64,000 nt of DNA from Saccharofermentans sp. (lineage in GTDB: Bacteria > Bacillota > Clostridia > Saccharofermentanales > Saccharofermentanaceae). The stretch covers positions 31,281-95,280 of the forward strand of contig JAKSRD010000005.1 of the NCBI GenBank assembly GCA_024403795.1, read 5' to 3'. Position 1 is the first letter of the stretch. Each line of letters starts with the position of its first letter. A program made the translations under genes and the position numbers. The notes beneath the pieces are model-generated. The model made no database searches. It had not been told where the DNA came from and was given only the letters and a program-made list of their open reading frames with translations. Of this stretch, positions 36,789 through 45,558 are shown in pieces.

Positions 36789-38426
36789 ATGCCGGTAACA
36801 GATTTGTTGAGACGGAATGCCAAAGAACACGGCAAAGAAGTCGCTTTGGTAGAGCTCAATCCAACAATGGAAGACACCAGAAAGATCTCATTCAAGGAAT
36901 TCGACCTCGTTCAGCAGACGAGCAACCGTCCGTACCGTCACGAGATCACTTGGCAGGTTTTCGATGAGAAATCCAACAGAGTTGCAAACATGCTCCTTGA
37001 CCGCGGAATCGGTAAGGGAGATAAGGTAGCCATCCTTATGTTCAACTGCCTTGAATGGCTCCCCATCTATTTCGGTATTCTCAAGACCGGCGCCATAGCC
37101 GTTCCTTTTAACTTCAGATACACAGCTAATGAGATCTCATACTGTGCAGATCTCGCTGAGATATCGATCATGTTCTTCGGTCCTGAATTCGTCGACAGAC
37201 TCTCGATCAATGCAGATGAACTTGCTAAGGACAGATTGCTCATATACGTTGGTGATGGTCATTCACCGGAATTTGCAGAGAACTATTGGCAGCTTGTAGC
37301 TGATTTCCCGAGCAGCGATCCTTATATCGAGCTCACTGAAGATGATTACGCCGCAATCTATTTCTCTTCCGGTACGACAGGCTTCCCCAAAGCCATACTT
37401 CATCCTCACAGAAGCCTTACACAGGCAGCAGAGATGGAGGCCGTTCACCATCAGACAGGTAAAGACGATTGCTTCCTCTGCATTCCCCCGCTCTACCACA
37501 CCGGTGCAAAGTTCCACTGGATGGGTTCTTTGTGGACATGCAGCAAAGCAGTTCTTCTCAAGGGCACCAAGCCTGAAGTCATTCTTAAGGCAGCTTCCGA
37601 TGAGCAGTGCACCATCGTTTGGCTCCTTGTACCGTGGGCACAGGACATCCTTGATGCTCTCGACCGCGGTGAGCTGAAGATCGAGGATTACAATCTCAGC
37701 CAGTGGCGTCTCATGCATATCGGTGCTCAGCCGGTACCGCCGTCACTGATCCGTCACTGGAAGGATTATTTCCCGGATCATCAGTACGACACGAACTATG
37801 GTCTTTCTGAATCAACCGGCCCCGGCTGCGTTCACTTAGGTCTCGAAAACACGCACAAGGTCGGTGCGATCGGTGTTCCCGGTTATCGTTGGGAGTGCAA
37901 GATCATCGATGAAGAAGGCAATACCGTAAAGCAGGGCGAAGTCGGAGAACTCTGTGTCAAAGGTCCCGGCGTTATGCTCGAGTACTATCGTAACCCTGAA
38001 GCTACTAAGGACACTTTGCATGACGGCTGGCTCTATACGGGAGACATGGCACGGCAGGATGAAGACGGTTTCTACTTCCTTGTTGACCGTAAAAAGGACG
38101 TTATCGTCAGCGGCGGTGAGAATATCTATCCTGTAGAGATCGAGAATTTCCTTCAGGAGCATCCGAAGGTTAAGGACGTTGCAGTCATCGGCCTTCCCGA
38201 TAAGAGACTCGGTGAGATCACCGGCGCGATCGTAGAGATCGAACCCGGTACGACTTGCACTGTTGAAGAGCTTGAGAAGTTCTGTAACGCTCTTCCCCGT
38301 TACAAGAGACCGAAGCAGATCATCCTTGCCGACGTTCCGAGAAACGCTACAGGTAAGATCGAGAAACCCGTTCTCCGTAAGAGATACGGTGCTGAAAGAC
38401 TTGTAGAACAAGAGAATCAGTCTTAA
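36789..38426 (+). CDS. Acyl-CoA synthetase (AMP-forming)
   Basis: The 545-residue adenylate-forming enzyme has the P-loop YFSSGTTGFPKAI near residue 193, NYGLSESTGPGC near 336, YTGDMARQDEDGFYFLVDRKKD near 415 and the C-terminal catalytic lysine in RNATGKIEKPVLR near 520. All motifs needed for activity are present. It resembles medium/long-chain or aryl-acid ligases; the exact acid cannot be read. The next gene is a solute symporter, so the pair may import and activate an organic acid. Confidence 0.88.
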   Translation: MPVTDLLRRNAKEHGKEVALVELNPTMEDTRKISFKEFDLVQQTSNRPYRHEITWQVFDEKSNRVANMLLDRGIGKGDKVAILMFNCLEWLPIYFGILKTGAIAVPFNFRYTANEISYCADLAEISIMFFGPEFVDRLSINADELAKDRLLIYVGDGHSPEFAENYWQLVADFPSSDPYIELTEDDYAAIYFSSGTTGFPKAILHPHRSLTQAAEMEAVHHQTGKDDCFLCIPPLYHTGAKFHWMGSLWTCSKAVLLKGTKPEVILKAASDEQCTIVWLLVPWAQDILDALDRGELKIEDYNLSQWRLMHIGAQPVPPSLIRHWKDYFPDHQYDTNYGLSESTGPGCVHLGLENTHKVGAIGVPGYRWECKIIDEEGNTVKQGEVGELCVKGPGVMLEYYRNPEATKDTLHDGWLYTGDMARQDEDGFYFLVDRKKDVIVSGGENIYPVEIENFLQEHPKVKDVAVIGLPDKRLGEITGAIVEIEPGTTCTVEELEKFCNALPRYKRPKQIILADVPRNATGKIEKPVLRKRYGAERLVEQENQS

Positions 38427-38431
38427 TATAT

Positions 38432-38467
38432 GCCTTGCGCTCAGTAAGGGGCGTAAGGCTTTTTATT
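38432..38467 (+). terminator. Intrinsic terminator after the acyl-CoA synthetase gene
   Basis: GCCTTGCGC pairs with GCGTAAGGC (one mismatch or wobble) and is followed by TTTTTATTT. It lies between the synthetase and symporter genes, so the symporter may receive only read-through or have its own start. Confidence 0.75.
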
Positions 38468-38517
38468 TATACCTTTTGCCTTTAGAGGGGGCAAAACAAA
38501 GAGGGGGGCAATTACAA

Positions 38518-40077
38518 ATGGTATTCAAGATCATCTTTTTGATCGTATTTTTCGCGATCATGATTGGAATCGGCGTGGTAACACGCAAAAAGGCAAACAG
38601 CGTTGACGGCTTCGTATTGGGCGGAAGAAATGCCGGCCCGTGGCTTACGGCGTTCGGTTACGGAACATCCTATTTCTCGGCTGTTGTTTTCATCGGTTAT
38701 GCCGGTCAGTTTGGTTGGAAGTACGGTGTCGCATCAACTTGGATCGGAATTGGAAACGCAGTGATCGGTTCACTTCTTGCATGGCTTGTACTCGGAAGAA
38801 GAACAAGAGTCATGACAAAGCACTTGAACTCAAAGACAATGCCCGATTTCTTCGGAAAGAGATACGACAGCAAAGCACTCTGTATAACTGCAGCGCTTAT
38901 TTCTTTCATATTCCTTATTCCCTATACTTCATCAGTCTATAACGGTCTGTCCAGACTCTTTAACATGGCATTTAATATCGACTATAAAGTCTGCATCATC
39001 GTAATGGCTGCACTTACTTGTGTCTATGTTATCTTAGGCGGATATATGGCTACGGTGGTCAACGACCTCGTTCAGGGCATCATCATGCTCTTCGGTATCG
39101 TTGCCATCATCGTATGTGTCCTCAACAACAACGGCGGATTCATGCAATCACTCATCACACTCTCTTCAACACCTTCTGATCTTCCCGTATCACAAGGCAT
39201 GCAGGGTGCGTTCACCTCTTTCTTCGGACCTGACCCGCTTAACCTTCTCGGTGTAATCGTTCTTACTTCCTTAGGTACATGGGGCCTTCCTCAGATGGTC
39301 GGTAAGTTCTATGCCATCAAGGACGAGAAGTCCGTTAAGGCAGGAACCATCATCTCAACCTTCTTCGCATTCATCGTTGCCGGCGGATGCTATTTCCTCG
39401 GCGGTTTTGCAAGACTCTACGATTCACCTGCCATCTATAAGGAAGACGGTTCCGTTCTTTACGATTCGATCATCCCCGAGATGCTCAAGGGACTCCCTGA
39501 CATCCTTATGGGAGTAGTCATCGTTCTTGTACTCTCAGCTTCAATGTCCACACTCTCATCACTTGTTCTTACTTCAAGTTCTACGGTTACATTGGATCTT
39601 GTTGAACAGATCAAGCCTAAGGCTAACGAAGATAAGAAAAAGAAAGAAAAGACACAGCTCATCACCATGCGTCTCTTCCTCATTTTCTTTATCGTAGTAT
39701 CCGTTCTTCTCTCTCTTAATCCCCCGGCATTCATTGCTCAGCTCATGGGCTACTCATGGGGTGCTCTTGCAGGTTCATTCCTTGCACCTTTCCTCTGGGG
39801 TCTTTACTGGAAGAAGACAACAAAGGCATCCGTATGGGTTTGCTTCATATTCGGTGTAGGCTTTACTGTTGCTAACATTTTCCTCAAGTTCATTGCATCT
39901 CCCATCAATGCCGGTGCAGTCACAATGCTCGCAGGTCTTGTTATCGTACCTCTCGTAAGCCTTATCACTCCTAAACTTTCCAAGGAAAAGGTAGACGGCA
40001 TCTTTACCTGCTATGATGAGACCGTAACTGTCGAGAAGAGATATTCTCTTCCCGAGAACGCAACAGACGAGGAATAA
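38518..40077 (+). CDS. Sodium:solute symporter (SSS family)
   Basis: The start at 38518 (MVFKIIFLIVFFAIM) follows GAGGGGGG; upstream residues are not membrane-like. The 519-residue product has about 13 hydrophobic segments. SSS features are GGRNAGPWLTAFGYGTSYFSAVVFIGYAGQFGWKYG near residue 30 and MPDFFGKRYDSK near 110. LGGYMATVVNDLVQGIIMLFG lies near 180, and SASMSTLSSLVLTSSSTVTLDL near 355. The family imports acetate, proline, pantothenate and similar solutes with sodium. Its neighbour points to an organic acid. Confidence 0.9.
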   Translation: MVFKIIFLIVFFAIMIGIGVVTRKKANSVDGFVLGGRNAGPWLTAFGYGTSYFSAVVFIGYAGQFGWKYGVASTWIGIGNAVIGSLLAWLVLGRRTRVMTKHLNSKTMPDFFGKRYDSKALCITAALISFIFLIPYTSSVYNGLSRLFNMAFNIDYKVCIIVMAALTCVYVILGGYMATVVNDLVQGIIMLFGIVAIIVCVLNNNGGFMQSLITLSSTPSDLPVSQGMQGAFTSFFGPDPLNLLGVIVLTSLGTWGLPQMVGKFYAIKDEKSVKAGTIISTFFAFIVAGGCYFLGGFARLYDSPAIYKEDGSVLYDSIIPEMLKGLPDILMGVVIVLVLSASMSTLSSLVLTSSSTVTLDLVEQIKPKANEDKKKKEKTQLITMRLFLIFFIVVSVLLSLNPPAFIAQLMGYSWGALAGSFLAPFLWGLYWKKTTKASVWVCFIFGVGFTVANIFLKFIASPINAGAVTMLAGLVIVPLVSLITPKLSKEKVDGIFTCYDETVTVEKRYSLPENATDEE

Positions 40078-40112
40078 TCTTCAGTTCTGAAGTTCTAAAC
40101 ATCACAAACCAT

Positions 40113-40160
40113 AAAGCTGTGAATATCTTCGAGTTAGTGTCGGGAATTCACAGCTTTTTT
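40113..40160 (+). terminator. Intrinsic terminator after the symporter gene
   Basis: AAAGCTGTGAAT pairs with ATTCACAGCTTT and is followed by TTT. A loop of about 22 nt separates the arms. Confidence 0.85.
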
Positions 40161-40323
40161 GGCTCTTCACACTTTCCTTGGGATTAGCATGTAATTCGAA
40201 GGAATTGAAATATAACGAACAAGAGTAAAAAAGTAGGCATCGTTGATGTATCCATAACCAATACGCTTGGCTGCTTTTAAGCCGAACAGAAATTTACTGT
40301 ATCGCCTTTATGTTTGTGTGTGT

Positions 40324-40387
40324 CGCGAGGAAATTTCTGAAATGGTTCAAGATAAAGCGGTGGCGTGAGGAAATCCTGAAATCGTAC
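40324..40387. repeat. Two imperfect direct repeats, period 40 bp
   Basis: CGCGAGGAAATTTCTGAAAT at 40324 and CGTGAGGAAATCCTGAAAT at 40364 share all but two or three positions with a 1-nt gap. They lie just upstream of an intrinsic terminator. Confidence 0.6.
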
Positions 40388-40432
40388 TAAATCGTTACAG
40401 ATCCATACACGGATTTTGTATTTTGGGCTCAG

Positions 40433-40467
40433 AAGTCCCAAACGGAGTCCTCCGGGACTTTTTTTTG
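40433..40467 (+). terminator. Intrinsic terminator in the gene-free region
   Basis: AAGTCCC (40433-40439) pairs with GGGACTT (40454-40460) and is followed by at least seven T. No coding gene precedes it after the earlier symporter terminator, so it may end a small RNA of up to about 270 nt. Confidence 0.75.
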
Positions 40468-40533
40468 TAGTAAAAAACGTTTTTTGTCCCGGGAAAGTCC
40501 CAGGGCCAGTGTTGACGATTTAGGACGAATTTT

Positions 40534-40638
40534 GGATTCCGCTGTAACACGGTCCGAACTTCTATTAAGGATTCCGCTGTAACATATCGCGAACCTATTA
40601 AGGATTCCGCTGCTACAAGCGGTCAGATTATAAGGATC
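40534..40638. repeat. Short tandem array with 32-35 bp units
   Basis: GGATTCCGCTG starts at 40534, 40569 and 40602, with a partial copy (GGAT) at 40634. Periods are 35, 33 and 32 bp. Units share GGATTCCGCTGTAACA and, less exactly, GAAC...TATTAA. Copies are not identical and there are no unique spacers of fixed length, so this is not a CRISPR. Confidence 0.75.
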
Positions 40639-40811
40639 AATTATCTAATTCCCAAGCTTCTTGTGAAGAACCGCTTTTTATCAGCTCTTCACGGAAAGTT
40701 CGGGTGAACTTATTTGCACGGATCAGCCGGTTTTTACTTCGAAAAGTACCGGGGCACGTCAATCACTTTCCGCACCCGTCGAAGCAGAGTGGTAATCATG
40801 TCCGCCGCAGC

Positions 40812-40890
40812 AAAAAGAGACCGTCCGTGTGGACAGCCCCTCATAGACAGAACCGCCTCCGAAGTGAAGCAACTCACTTCCGAGACGGTC
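40812..40890 (-). terminator. Large terminator hairpin after the ACT gene
   Basis: On the minus strand GACCGTC (40884-40890) pairs with GACGGTC (40819-40825), enclosing a strong inner hairpin CTCGGAAGTGA/TCACTTCGGAG, and is followed by TCTTTTTG. It probably ends the iorA-iorB-paaI-paaK-ACT operon. Confidence 0.7.
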
Positions 40891-40918
40891 CCGTTTATTG
40901 TGCTAATATTGATCCGGA

Positions 40919-41338
40919 TTACAGGTTTTCCATTCCGATTGTCTTAACGCCGGCTGCTTCAAGCAGAGCTTCAGCCTTGGCATTATCATCTGTCTTGATG
41001 GCGATAGGCGCACCATCCCCGTCAATGGAAAGTCCATATATGTATCCGATGTTTATTCCGGCTTCATGGATCATCGCAACGACCTTGGCAAGACTTCCGA
41101 CAGCATCAGGAACTTCAACTGCAAGGATCTCATCGATTCGTGCCGCAAAGCCGGCATCCTTAAGAAGTTGCTTTGCCTTTTCGGGCTCCTCTGCGATCAT
41201 GCGAAGAACACCATACTCCATTGTATCTGCAAGGCTTACAGAACGAAGCATGACATTGCCCTGAGCAAGGATCTTCAAAACCTCATCCAATCTGCCTTCC
41301 GTGTTCTCGAGAAAGATCGATACCTGCTTAATACGCAT
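40919..41338 (-). CDS. Tandem ACT-domain protein
   Basis: The 139-residue product is two ACT domains: IKQVSIFLENTEGRLDEVLKILAQGNVMLRSVSLADT (residues 3-40) and LAVEVPDAVGSLAKVVAMIHEAGINIGYIYG (about 72-102). ACT domains bind amino acids. Proteins like this are found beside phenylacetate-CoA ligase and indolepyruvate oxidoreductase genes and probably sense an aromatic amino acid. It is the last gene of this operon, 18 bp after paaK. Confidence 0.85.
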   Translation of the reverse strand: MRIKQVSIFLENTEGRLDEVLKILAQGNVMLRSVSLADTMEYGVLRMIAEEPEKAKQLLKDAGFAARIDEILAVEVPDAVGSLAKVVAMIHEAGINIGYIYGLSIDGDGAPIAIKTDDNAKAEALLEAAGVKTIGMENL

Positions 41339-41356
41339 AATGGTGCCTCCTTTGTC

Positions 41357-42658
41357 TTACTGATAGAGCTTACGCTTATCGATGAAGTGCTTAGTCTTTC
41401 CGTCAGAGTGATCCAGACCGTTAGGCTCAACGAGCTTGATCTTCGCATTGAGTCCGATGGCGAGCTTAAGCTTGTCATGGATCGTCTTTGAGAGCTTCTC
41501 GAGGCTTCGGATCTCGTCTGTAAAGGCGTCCTCCGCGACCTCGACCTGTACCTCAAGTGTGTCGTTGTTATCTATACGGTCAACAATGATCATGTAGTGA
41601 GGTGTGGTTCCTTCAACGGTGAGGAGCGCAGCCTCTACCTGTGACGGGAATACGTTAACACCTCTGATGATGAGCATGTCGTCGGTTCTTCCCTTGAAAC
41701 GCTGGATCCTGGCCATCGTACGGCCGCAATCACACTTATCGTACTCGAGAGAAGTAAGATCCTTCGTTCTGTATCTAATGAGCGGCATGCCTTCCTTGGT
41801 AAGGTTAGTAACAACAAGCTCACCGTCAGTACCGGCAGGAAGCTGCTCATATGTTTTGGGATCAATGATCTCAGGAAGGAAATGATCTTCCCAGATGTGA
41901 AGTCCTTTGTGGAATTCACAGTCGCAGGCAACACCCGGACCCATCATCTCGGTAAGGCCGTAGATATCATGTGCCTTGATATGGAGCCTGGACTCCATCT
42001 GATCACGCATCTCATCGGTCCAGGGCTCTGCACCGCAGATAGCCGTCTTAAGCTTAACTTTGTCAACAAGACCGGCCTTCTCAAGATCTTCTGCGACATG
42101 GAGAAGGTATGAAGGCGTGCACGCGATGGCAGTAACATCACAATCGATCATCATGTCGATGAGCTTCTGTGTATTACCTGTCGACATAGGGAGAACCATC
42201 GCACCGAGATTCTCGGCACCATAATGTGCACCTAGACCGCCGGTGAATAATCCGTATCCGTATCCGATCTGAATGATATCTTCCTTGGTAATGCCGGCCA
42301 TGGACAGACATCTTGTAAAACACTCTGCCCAGATCTCGATATCATGTCTTGTATAGACTGCGATCTTAGGCTTTCCTGTCGTACCGGAGGAAGCATGAGC
42401 GCGCACCAGCTCTGATCTCGGCACGGCTGCCAGACCGAACGGATAAGTATCTCTCAAATCTTCGTATGTAGTAAAAGGGAGCTTGTGTAAATCTTCGATC
42501 CCCTTGATATCACCGGGCTCAAGACCTACTGCCTGCATCTTCTTACGGTAGTACTCAACATTGTGATATACACGATTGACCACTTTAACGAGTCTTGCGC
42601 TCTGAAGTGCTGCTATCTCGTCACGTGACATGCATTCCTTTTGTTCATTCCAGATCAA
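41357..42658 (-). CDS. paaK: Phenylacetate-CoA ligase family enzyme
   Basis: The 433-residue adenylate-forming enzyme has HASSGTTGKPKIAVYT near residue 90, YGLTEMMGPGVACDCEFHKG near 235 and YRTKDLT then RIQRFKGRTDDMLIIRGVNVFPSQVE near 305-330. The C-terminal lysine lies in KTKHFIDKR. These are PaaK features. In anaerobes such ligases activate or, in reverse, conserve energy from arylacetyl-CoA made by Ior. Its neighbours iorA/iorB support that use. Confidence 0.92.
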   Translation of the reverse strand: MIWNEQKECMSRDEIAALQSARLVKVVNRVYHNVEYYRKKMQAVGLEPGDIKGIEDLHKLPFTTYEDLRDTYPFGLAAVPRSELVRAHASSGTTGKPKIAVYTRHDIEIWAECFTRCLSMAGITKEDIIQIGYGYGLFTGGLGAHYGAENLGAMVLPMSTGNTQKLIDMMIDCDVTAIACTPSYLLHVAEDLEKAGLVDKVKLKTAICGAEPWTDEMRDQMESRLHIKAHDIYGLTEMMGPGVACDCEFHKGLHIWEDHFLPEIIDPKTYEQLPAGTDGELVVTNLTKEGMPLIRYRTKDLTSLEYDKCDCGRTMARIQRFKGRTDDMLIIRGVNVFPSQVEAALLTVEGTTPHYMIIVDRIDNNDTLEVQVEVAEDAFTDEIRSLEKLSKTIHDKLKLAIGLNAKIKLVEPNGLDHSDGKTKHFIDKRKLYQ

Positions 42659-42682
42659 TGTATTGACCTCCTAAATAACGGG

Positions 42683-43096
42683 TTATTTACGCGCAGTCTT
42701 AAAGCCGTTGATTATTATGAGCGCCAGTTCTCTGTCATCCTTATCGAAAACCTTGACCTCATACAGACAGATATGTCTTCCGTCCTTCACTATATCGGCA
42801 TGACATCTTACCTTGCCGCCGTTCCAGGACCTTAAGAAATTCATCTCTGTCGCCTGGGTAACAGTAACCGTGTCAGAATCAAGATCACAGTTCTCGGCTA
42901 CGGCAAAAGCAAAATCTGCCATTGTGTAATAGACTGCACCCATGAGTCCTCCGACTGCATTCAGATGCCTGCCGTCGGGTTCCAATGAGACTACGCTGTG
43001 ACCTTTCTCGCATTCATCGATTACGATCCCGGTAGCTTCGGTGGCGTATTTATCGCCCTCGAAAAACTTTCTTACCTCTTCAAGACTTGCCATCAA
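42683..43096 (-). CDS. PaaI-type hotdog thioesterase
   Basis: The 137-residue single-hotdog protein has GHSVVSLEPDGRHLNAVGGLMGAVYYTMADFAFAVAENCD, the PaaI signature with the catalytic Asp in the central helix, and TEMNFLRSWNGGKVRCHADIVKDGR in the C-terminal sheet. PaaI enzymes hydrolyse aryl-CoA thioesters. Placed between iorB and paaK, it could release arylacetate or rescue CoA. Confidence 0.88.
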   Translation of the reverse strand: MMASLEEVRKFFEGDKYATEATGIVIDECEKGHSVVSLEPDGRHLNAVGGLMGAVYYTMADFAFAVAENCDLDSDTVTVTQATEMNFLRSWNGGKVRCHADIVKDGRHICLYEVKVFDKDDRELALIIINGFKTARK

Positions 43097-43108
43097 GGCT
43101 CCTCCTGT

Positions 43109-43684
43109 TTACTGAGCAGCAAGGCCCATCTCAAAGGCCTTCATGTTAAGCTCGAGGAACTTTGCGGGCACACAGGCTTCAACAGCCTTTACCCATTCAT
43201 CCTTGCTGATCTCTTCAACATACTTGGAGAAGACACCCATGAGAACGATGTTTGTTGCCTTGGAAGATCCTGCCTGTTCAGCAATCGTCAGTGCATCGAT
43301 CGCATCAACCTTTGCTCCGCTCTCTTCCATCTTCTTGACAAGCTCGGAAGGATACTCTGCCGTGCCTGCGATTACAGGCATCGGATCGATCTGCTGAGAG
43401 TTTGTGACGATCTGTCCGCCGGGCTTCAGGAACTCAACATATCTTGCAGCCTCCAAAAGCTCAAAAGAAATGATGTAATCTGCTTCGCCCTTGTCAATGA
43501 TGGGTGAATTAACCTTATCACCGTACTTAACGTAAGTTACGACACTTCCGCCTCTCTGGCTCATGCCGTGAACTTCAGAGACCTTAACGTCAAATCCCTT
43601 GTCCATTGCTGCTCTGCCGAGGATCTTACTTGCGAGAAGCGAACCCTGTCCGCCTACGCCAACTATCATAATGCTTGTTACCAT
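43109..43684 (-). CDS. iorB: Indolepyruvate:ferredoxin oxidoreductase subunit beta
   Basis: The start at 43684 (MVTSIMIVGVGGQGSLLASKILGRA) overlaps the iorA end by 7 bp; a longer frame upstream lies inside iorA. The 191-residue product is the gamma-type domain of 2-oxoacid:ferredoxin oxidoreductases, with VGVGGQGS near the start and EVHGMSQRGGSVVTYVKYG near residue 43. With IorA it decarboxylates aryl pyruvates to aryl-acetyl-CoA. Confidence 0.94.
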   Translation of the reverse strand: MVTSIMIVGVGGQGSLLASKILGRAAMDKGFDVKVSEVHGMSQRGGSVVTYVKYGDKVNSPIIDKGEADYIISFELLEAARYVEFLKPGGQIVTNSQQIDPMPVIAGTAEYPSELVKKMEESGAKVDAIDALTIAEQAGSSKATNIVLMGVFSKYVEEISKDEWVKAVEACVPAKFLELNMKAFEMGLAAQ

Positions 43685-45432
43685 GTGATTGCCTCTCCTT
43701 CCATTGTCTCGAAAGCGCCGAACTTGCAGAGCTCGCTGCATACCTTGCAGCCGAAGCACTGTGTAGCATCTACCTTTGCATGTCCGTCCTTAAATGAGAT
43801 AGCAGGGCAACCGAGCTTCATGCATGCCTTGCAGCCCTTGCACTTATCAGGGTTAACCTTGATGGGTTCTCCGCGCTTAACTTTCTTCAGAAGCGCACAA
43901 GGTCTTCTGGAGATGATTACAGAAGGCTCTTCAGCAGCAAGCTCTTCCTTAACTGCCTGCTCAGCCTCAGCGAGATTATAAGGATCAACTACTCTTACAC
44001 GGTTGATGCCCATTGCATGACAAAGAGCTTCAAGATCGATCTTACCTGCCGGATCGCCTCTGAGATTGAATCCCGTCGTAGGATTCTGCTGGTGTCCGGT
44101 CATGCCGGTAATGGAATTGTCAAGAATGATCACCGTTGAATTAGTCTGGTTGTATGCGATGTTCGCGAGTCCTGTCATACCGGAATGCATGAAGGTGGAA
44201 TCACCGATAACAGCAACCGTTTTTGTCTCGGAATCCTTGCCCAATGCCTTATTGAAACCGTGCAGAGAGCTTATGGAAGCACCCATGCAGAGCGTTGTGT
44301 CAATGGCACAGAGCGGAGGTGTTGCTCCGAGTGTATAGCAGCCGATATCGCCCATAACAGTGATCTTGTTCTTAGAAAGAACATAGAACATGCCTCTGTG
44401 AGGGCAGCCTGCGCACATTGCCGGAGGTCTTCCGGGAAGTCCCTCGATGGGCTTGCATGCAGGCTTCTCGGGAAGTCCGAGATTCGTTGCGACAATGCCC
44501 TGTGAGAACTCATCGATCATCGGGAAAACATCCTTGCCCGTAACCTCAAGTCCCATAGCTCTGCAGTAGTTCTCAATGATCGGATCTAATTCCTCAACTA
44601 CGACAAGCTTATCTACCTTGGCTGCAAAATCTTTGATCAGCTTTACAGGAAGCGGGTTAACAAGACCAAGCTTCAGCACGGGATACTTATCACCGAATAC
44701 TTCCTTTACGTACTGATAGGAAGTAGAAGATGTGATGAAGCCCATGGCCTTATCTGTGCCTTCTTCAACACGGTTAAGTGAAGAACTCTCGGCAAACTCA
44801 ACGAGTCTCATTGTTCTCTCTTCAACAACCGGATGGCGCTTCTTCGCGTTGGCAGGTACCATAACATACTTGCCTGCGTCCTTAACGTAAGTTTTTACGG
44901 GAACCTCGATCCTCTCTCCGAGATCAACTACGGACTGGGAGTGAGCAACTCTTGTGCACATCTTAATGAGTACGGGAGTATCGAATTGCTCGGAAATATC
45001 ATAAGCCTGCTTAACAAAGTCCTTAGCTTCCTGTGAATCGGAAGGTTCAAGCATGGGGATCTTGGCAGCGATCGCATAATGTCTTGAATCCTGCTCATTC
45101 TGTGAAGAGTGCATTCCCGGATCGTCAGCGACCAGGATTACCATGCCGCCGTTAACACCGGTATAGCTCATAGTAAAGAGAGGATCTGCAGCAACATTGA
45201 GACCGACATGCTTCATTGCACAATAAGATCTCTTACCGGCACGGCTTGCACCGAATGCCGTCTCCATTGCGACCTTCTCGTTAGGAGCCCATTCGCAATA
45301 GATCTCATCATACTTTGCAGCTTCTTCGGTAGTCTCAGTACTGGGAGTGCCGGGATACGAACTTGCGACTGCTACGCCGGCCTCATAAAGGCCTCTGGCA
45401 ATAGCCTTGTTACCAAGCATTAGTTCTTTCAT
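43678..45432 (-). CDS. iorA: Indolepyruvate:ferredoxin oxidoreductase subunit alpha
   Basis: The 584-residue subunit binds thiamine diphosphate and iron-sulfur clusters. Features in order are VASSYPGTPSTETTEE near residue 22, and LVADDPGMHSSQNEQDSRHYA near 122. MCAGCPHRGMFY and GDIGCYTLG come next. GDSTFMHSGMTGLANIAYN is the TPP-binding motif. Two C-terminal ferredoxin motifs follow, C-K-G-C-K-A-C and C-F-G-C-K-V-C. It oxidises indolepyruvate, phenylpyruvate and p-hydroxyphenylpyruvate in aromatic amino acid fermentation. It heads the operon. Confidence 0.96.
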   Translation of the reverse strand: MKELMLGNKAIARGLYEAGVAVASSYPGTPSTETTEEAAKYDEIYCEWAPNEKVAMETAFGASRAGKRSYCAMKHVGLNVAADPLFTMSYTGVNGGMVILVADDPGMHSSQNEQDSRHYAIAAKIPMLEPSDSQEAKDFVKQAYDISEQFDTPVLIKMCTRVAHSQSVVDLGERIEVPVKTYVKDAGKYVMVPANAKKRHPVVEERTMRLVEFAESSSLNRVEEGTDKAMGFITSSTSYQYVKEVFGDKYPVLKLGLVNPLPVKLIKDFAAKVDKLVVVEELDPIIENYCRAMGLEVTGKDVFPMIDEFSQGIVATNLGLPEKPACKPIEGLPGRPPAMCAGCPHRGMFYVLSKNKITVMGDIGCYTLGATPPLCAIDTTLCMGASISSLHGFNKALGKDSETKTVAVIGDSTFMHSGMTGLANIAYNQTNSTVIILDNSITGMTGHQQNPTTGFNLRGDPAGKIDLEALCHAMGINRVRVVDPYNLAEAEQAVKEELAAEEPSVIISRRPCALLKKVKRGEPIKVNPDKCKGCKACMKLGCPAISFKDGHAKVDATQCFGCKVCSELCKFGAFETMEGEAITW

Positions 45433-45480
45433 TTCTTTCTCTCCTGTAAAAACTTGTCTGTAATAAAATAGTCAATACGA

Positions 45481-45486
45481 ATTATA
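45481..45486 (-). promoter_or_regulatory. Possible -10 of the iorA operon promoter
   Basis: TATAAT on the minus strand lies about 50 bp before the iorA start; the -35 is weak (TTTAAG at a 17-bp spacing). Confidence 0.4.
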
Positions 45487-45558
45487 CGACAAAAAGCCGT
45501 ACCTTAAAACAAACACTTCGCTGAAAAATCAAGAATTTACAGCCTTCAGATATGGTCC

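Larger units (their letters stand above)
40161..40811. other. Gene-free region with repeats and an isolated terminator
   Basis: No protein gene is supported here. The region holds two imperfect 25-bp direct repeats (40324-40348, 40364-40387), an intrinsic terminator (40433-40467) and a short tandem array (40534-40638). These suggest a non-coding RNA locus or the remains of a mobile element. Confidence 0.55.

Noticed and set aside
40534..40638. CRISPR array
   Set aside because: Only three and a half units with unequal periods, imperfect repeats and no room for 30-bp unique spacers; no cas genes in the window.
40704..41264. Plus-strand reading frame over the ACT gene
   Set aside because: It is the antisense shadow of the ACT protein gene and of the terminator region; no start site.
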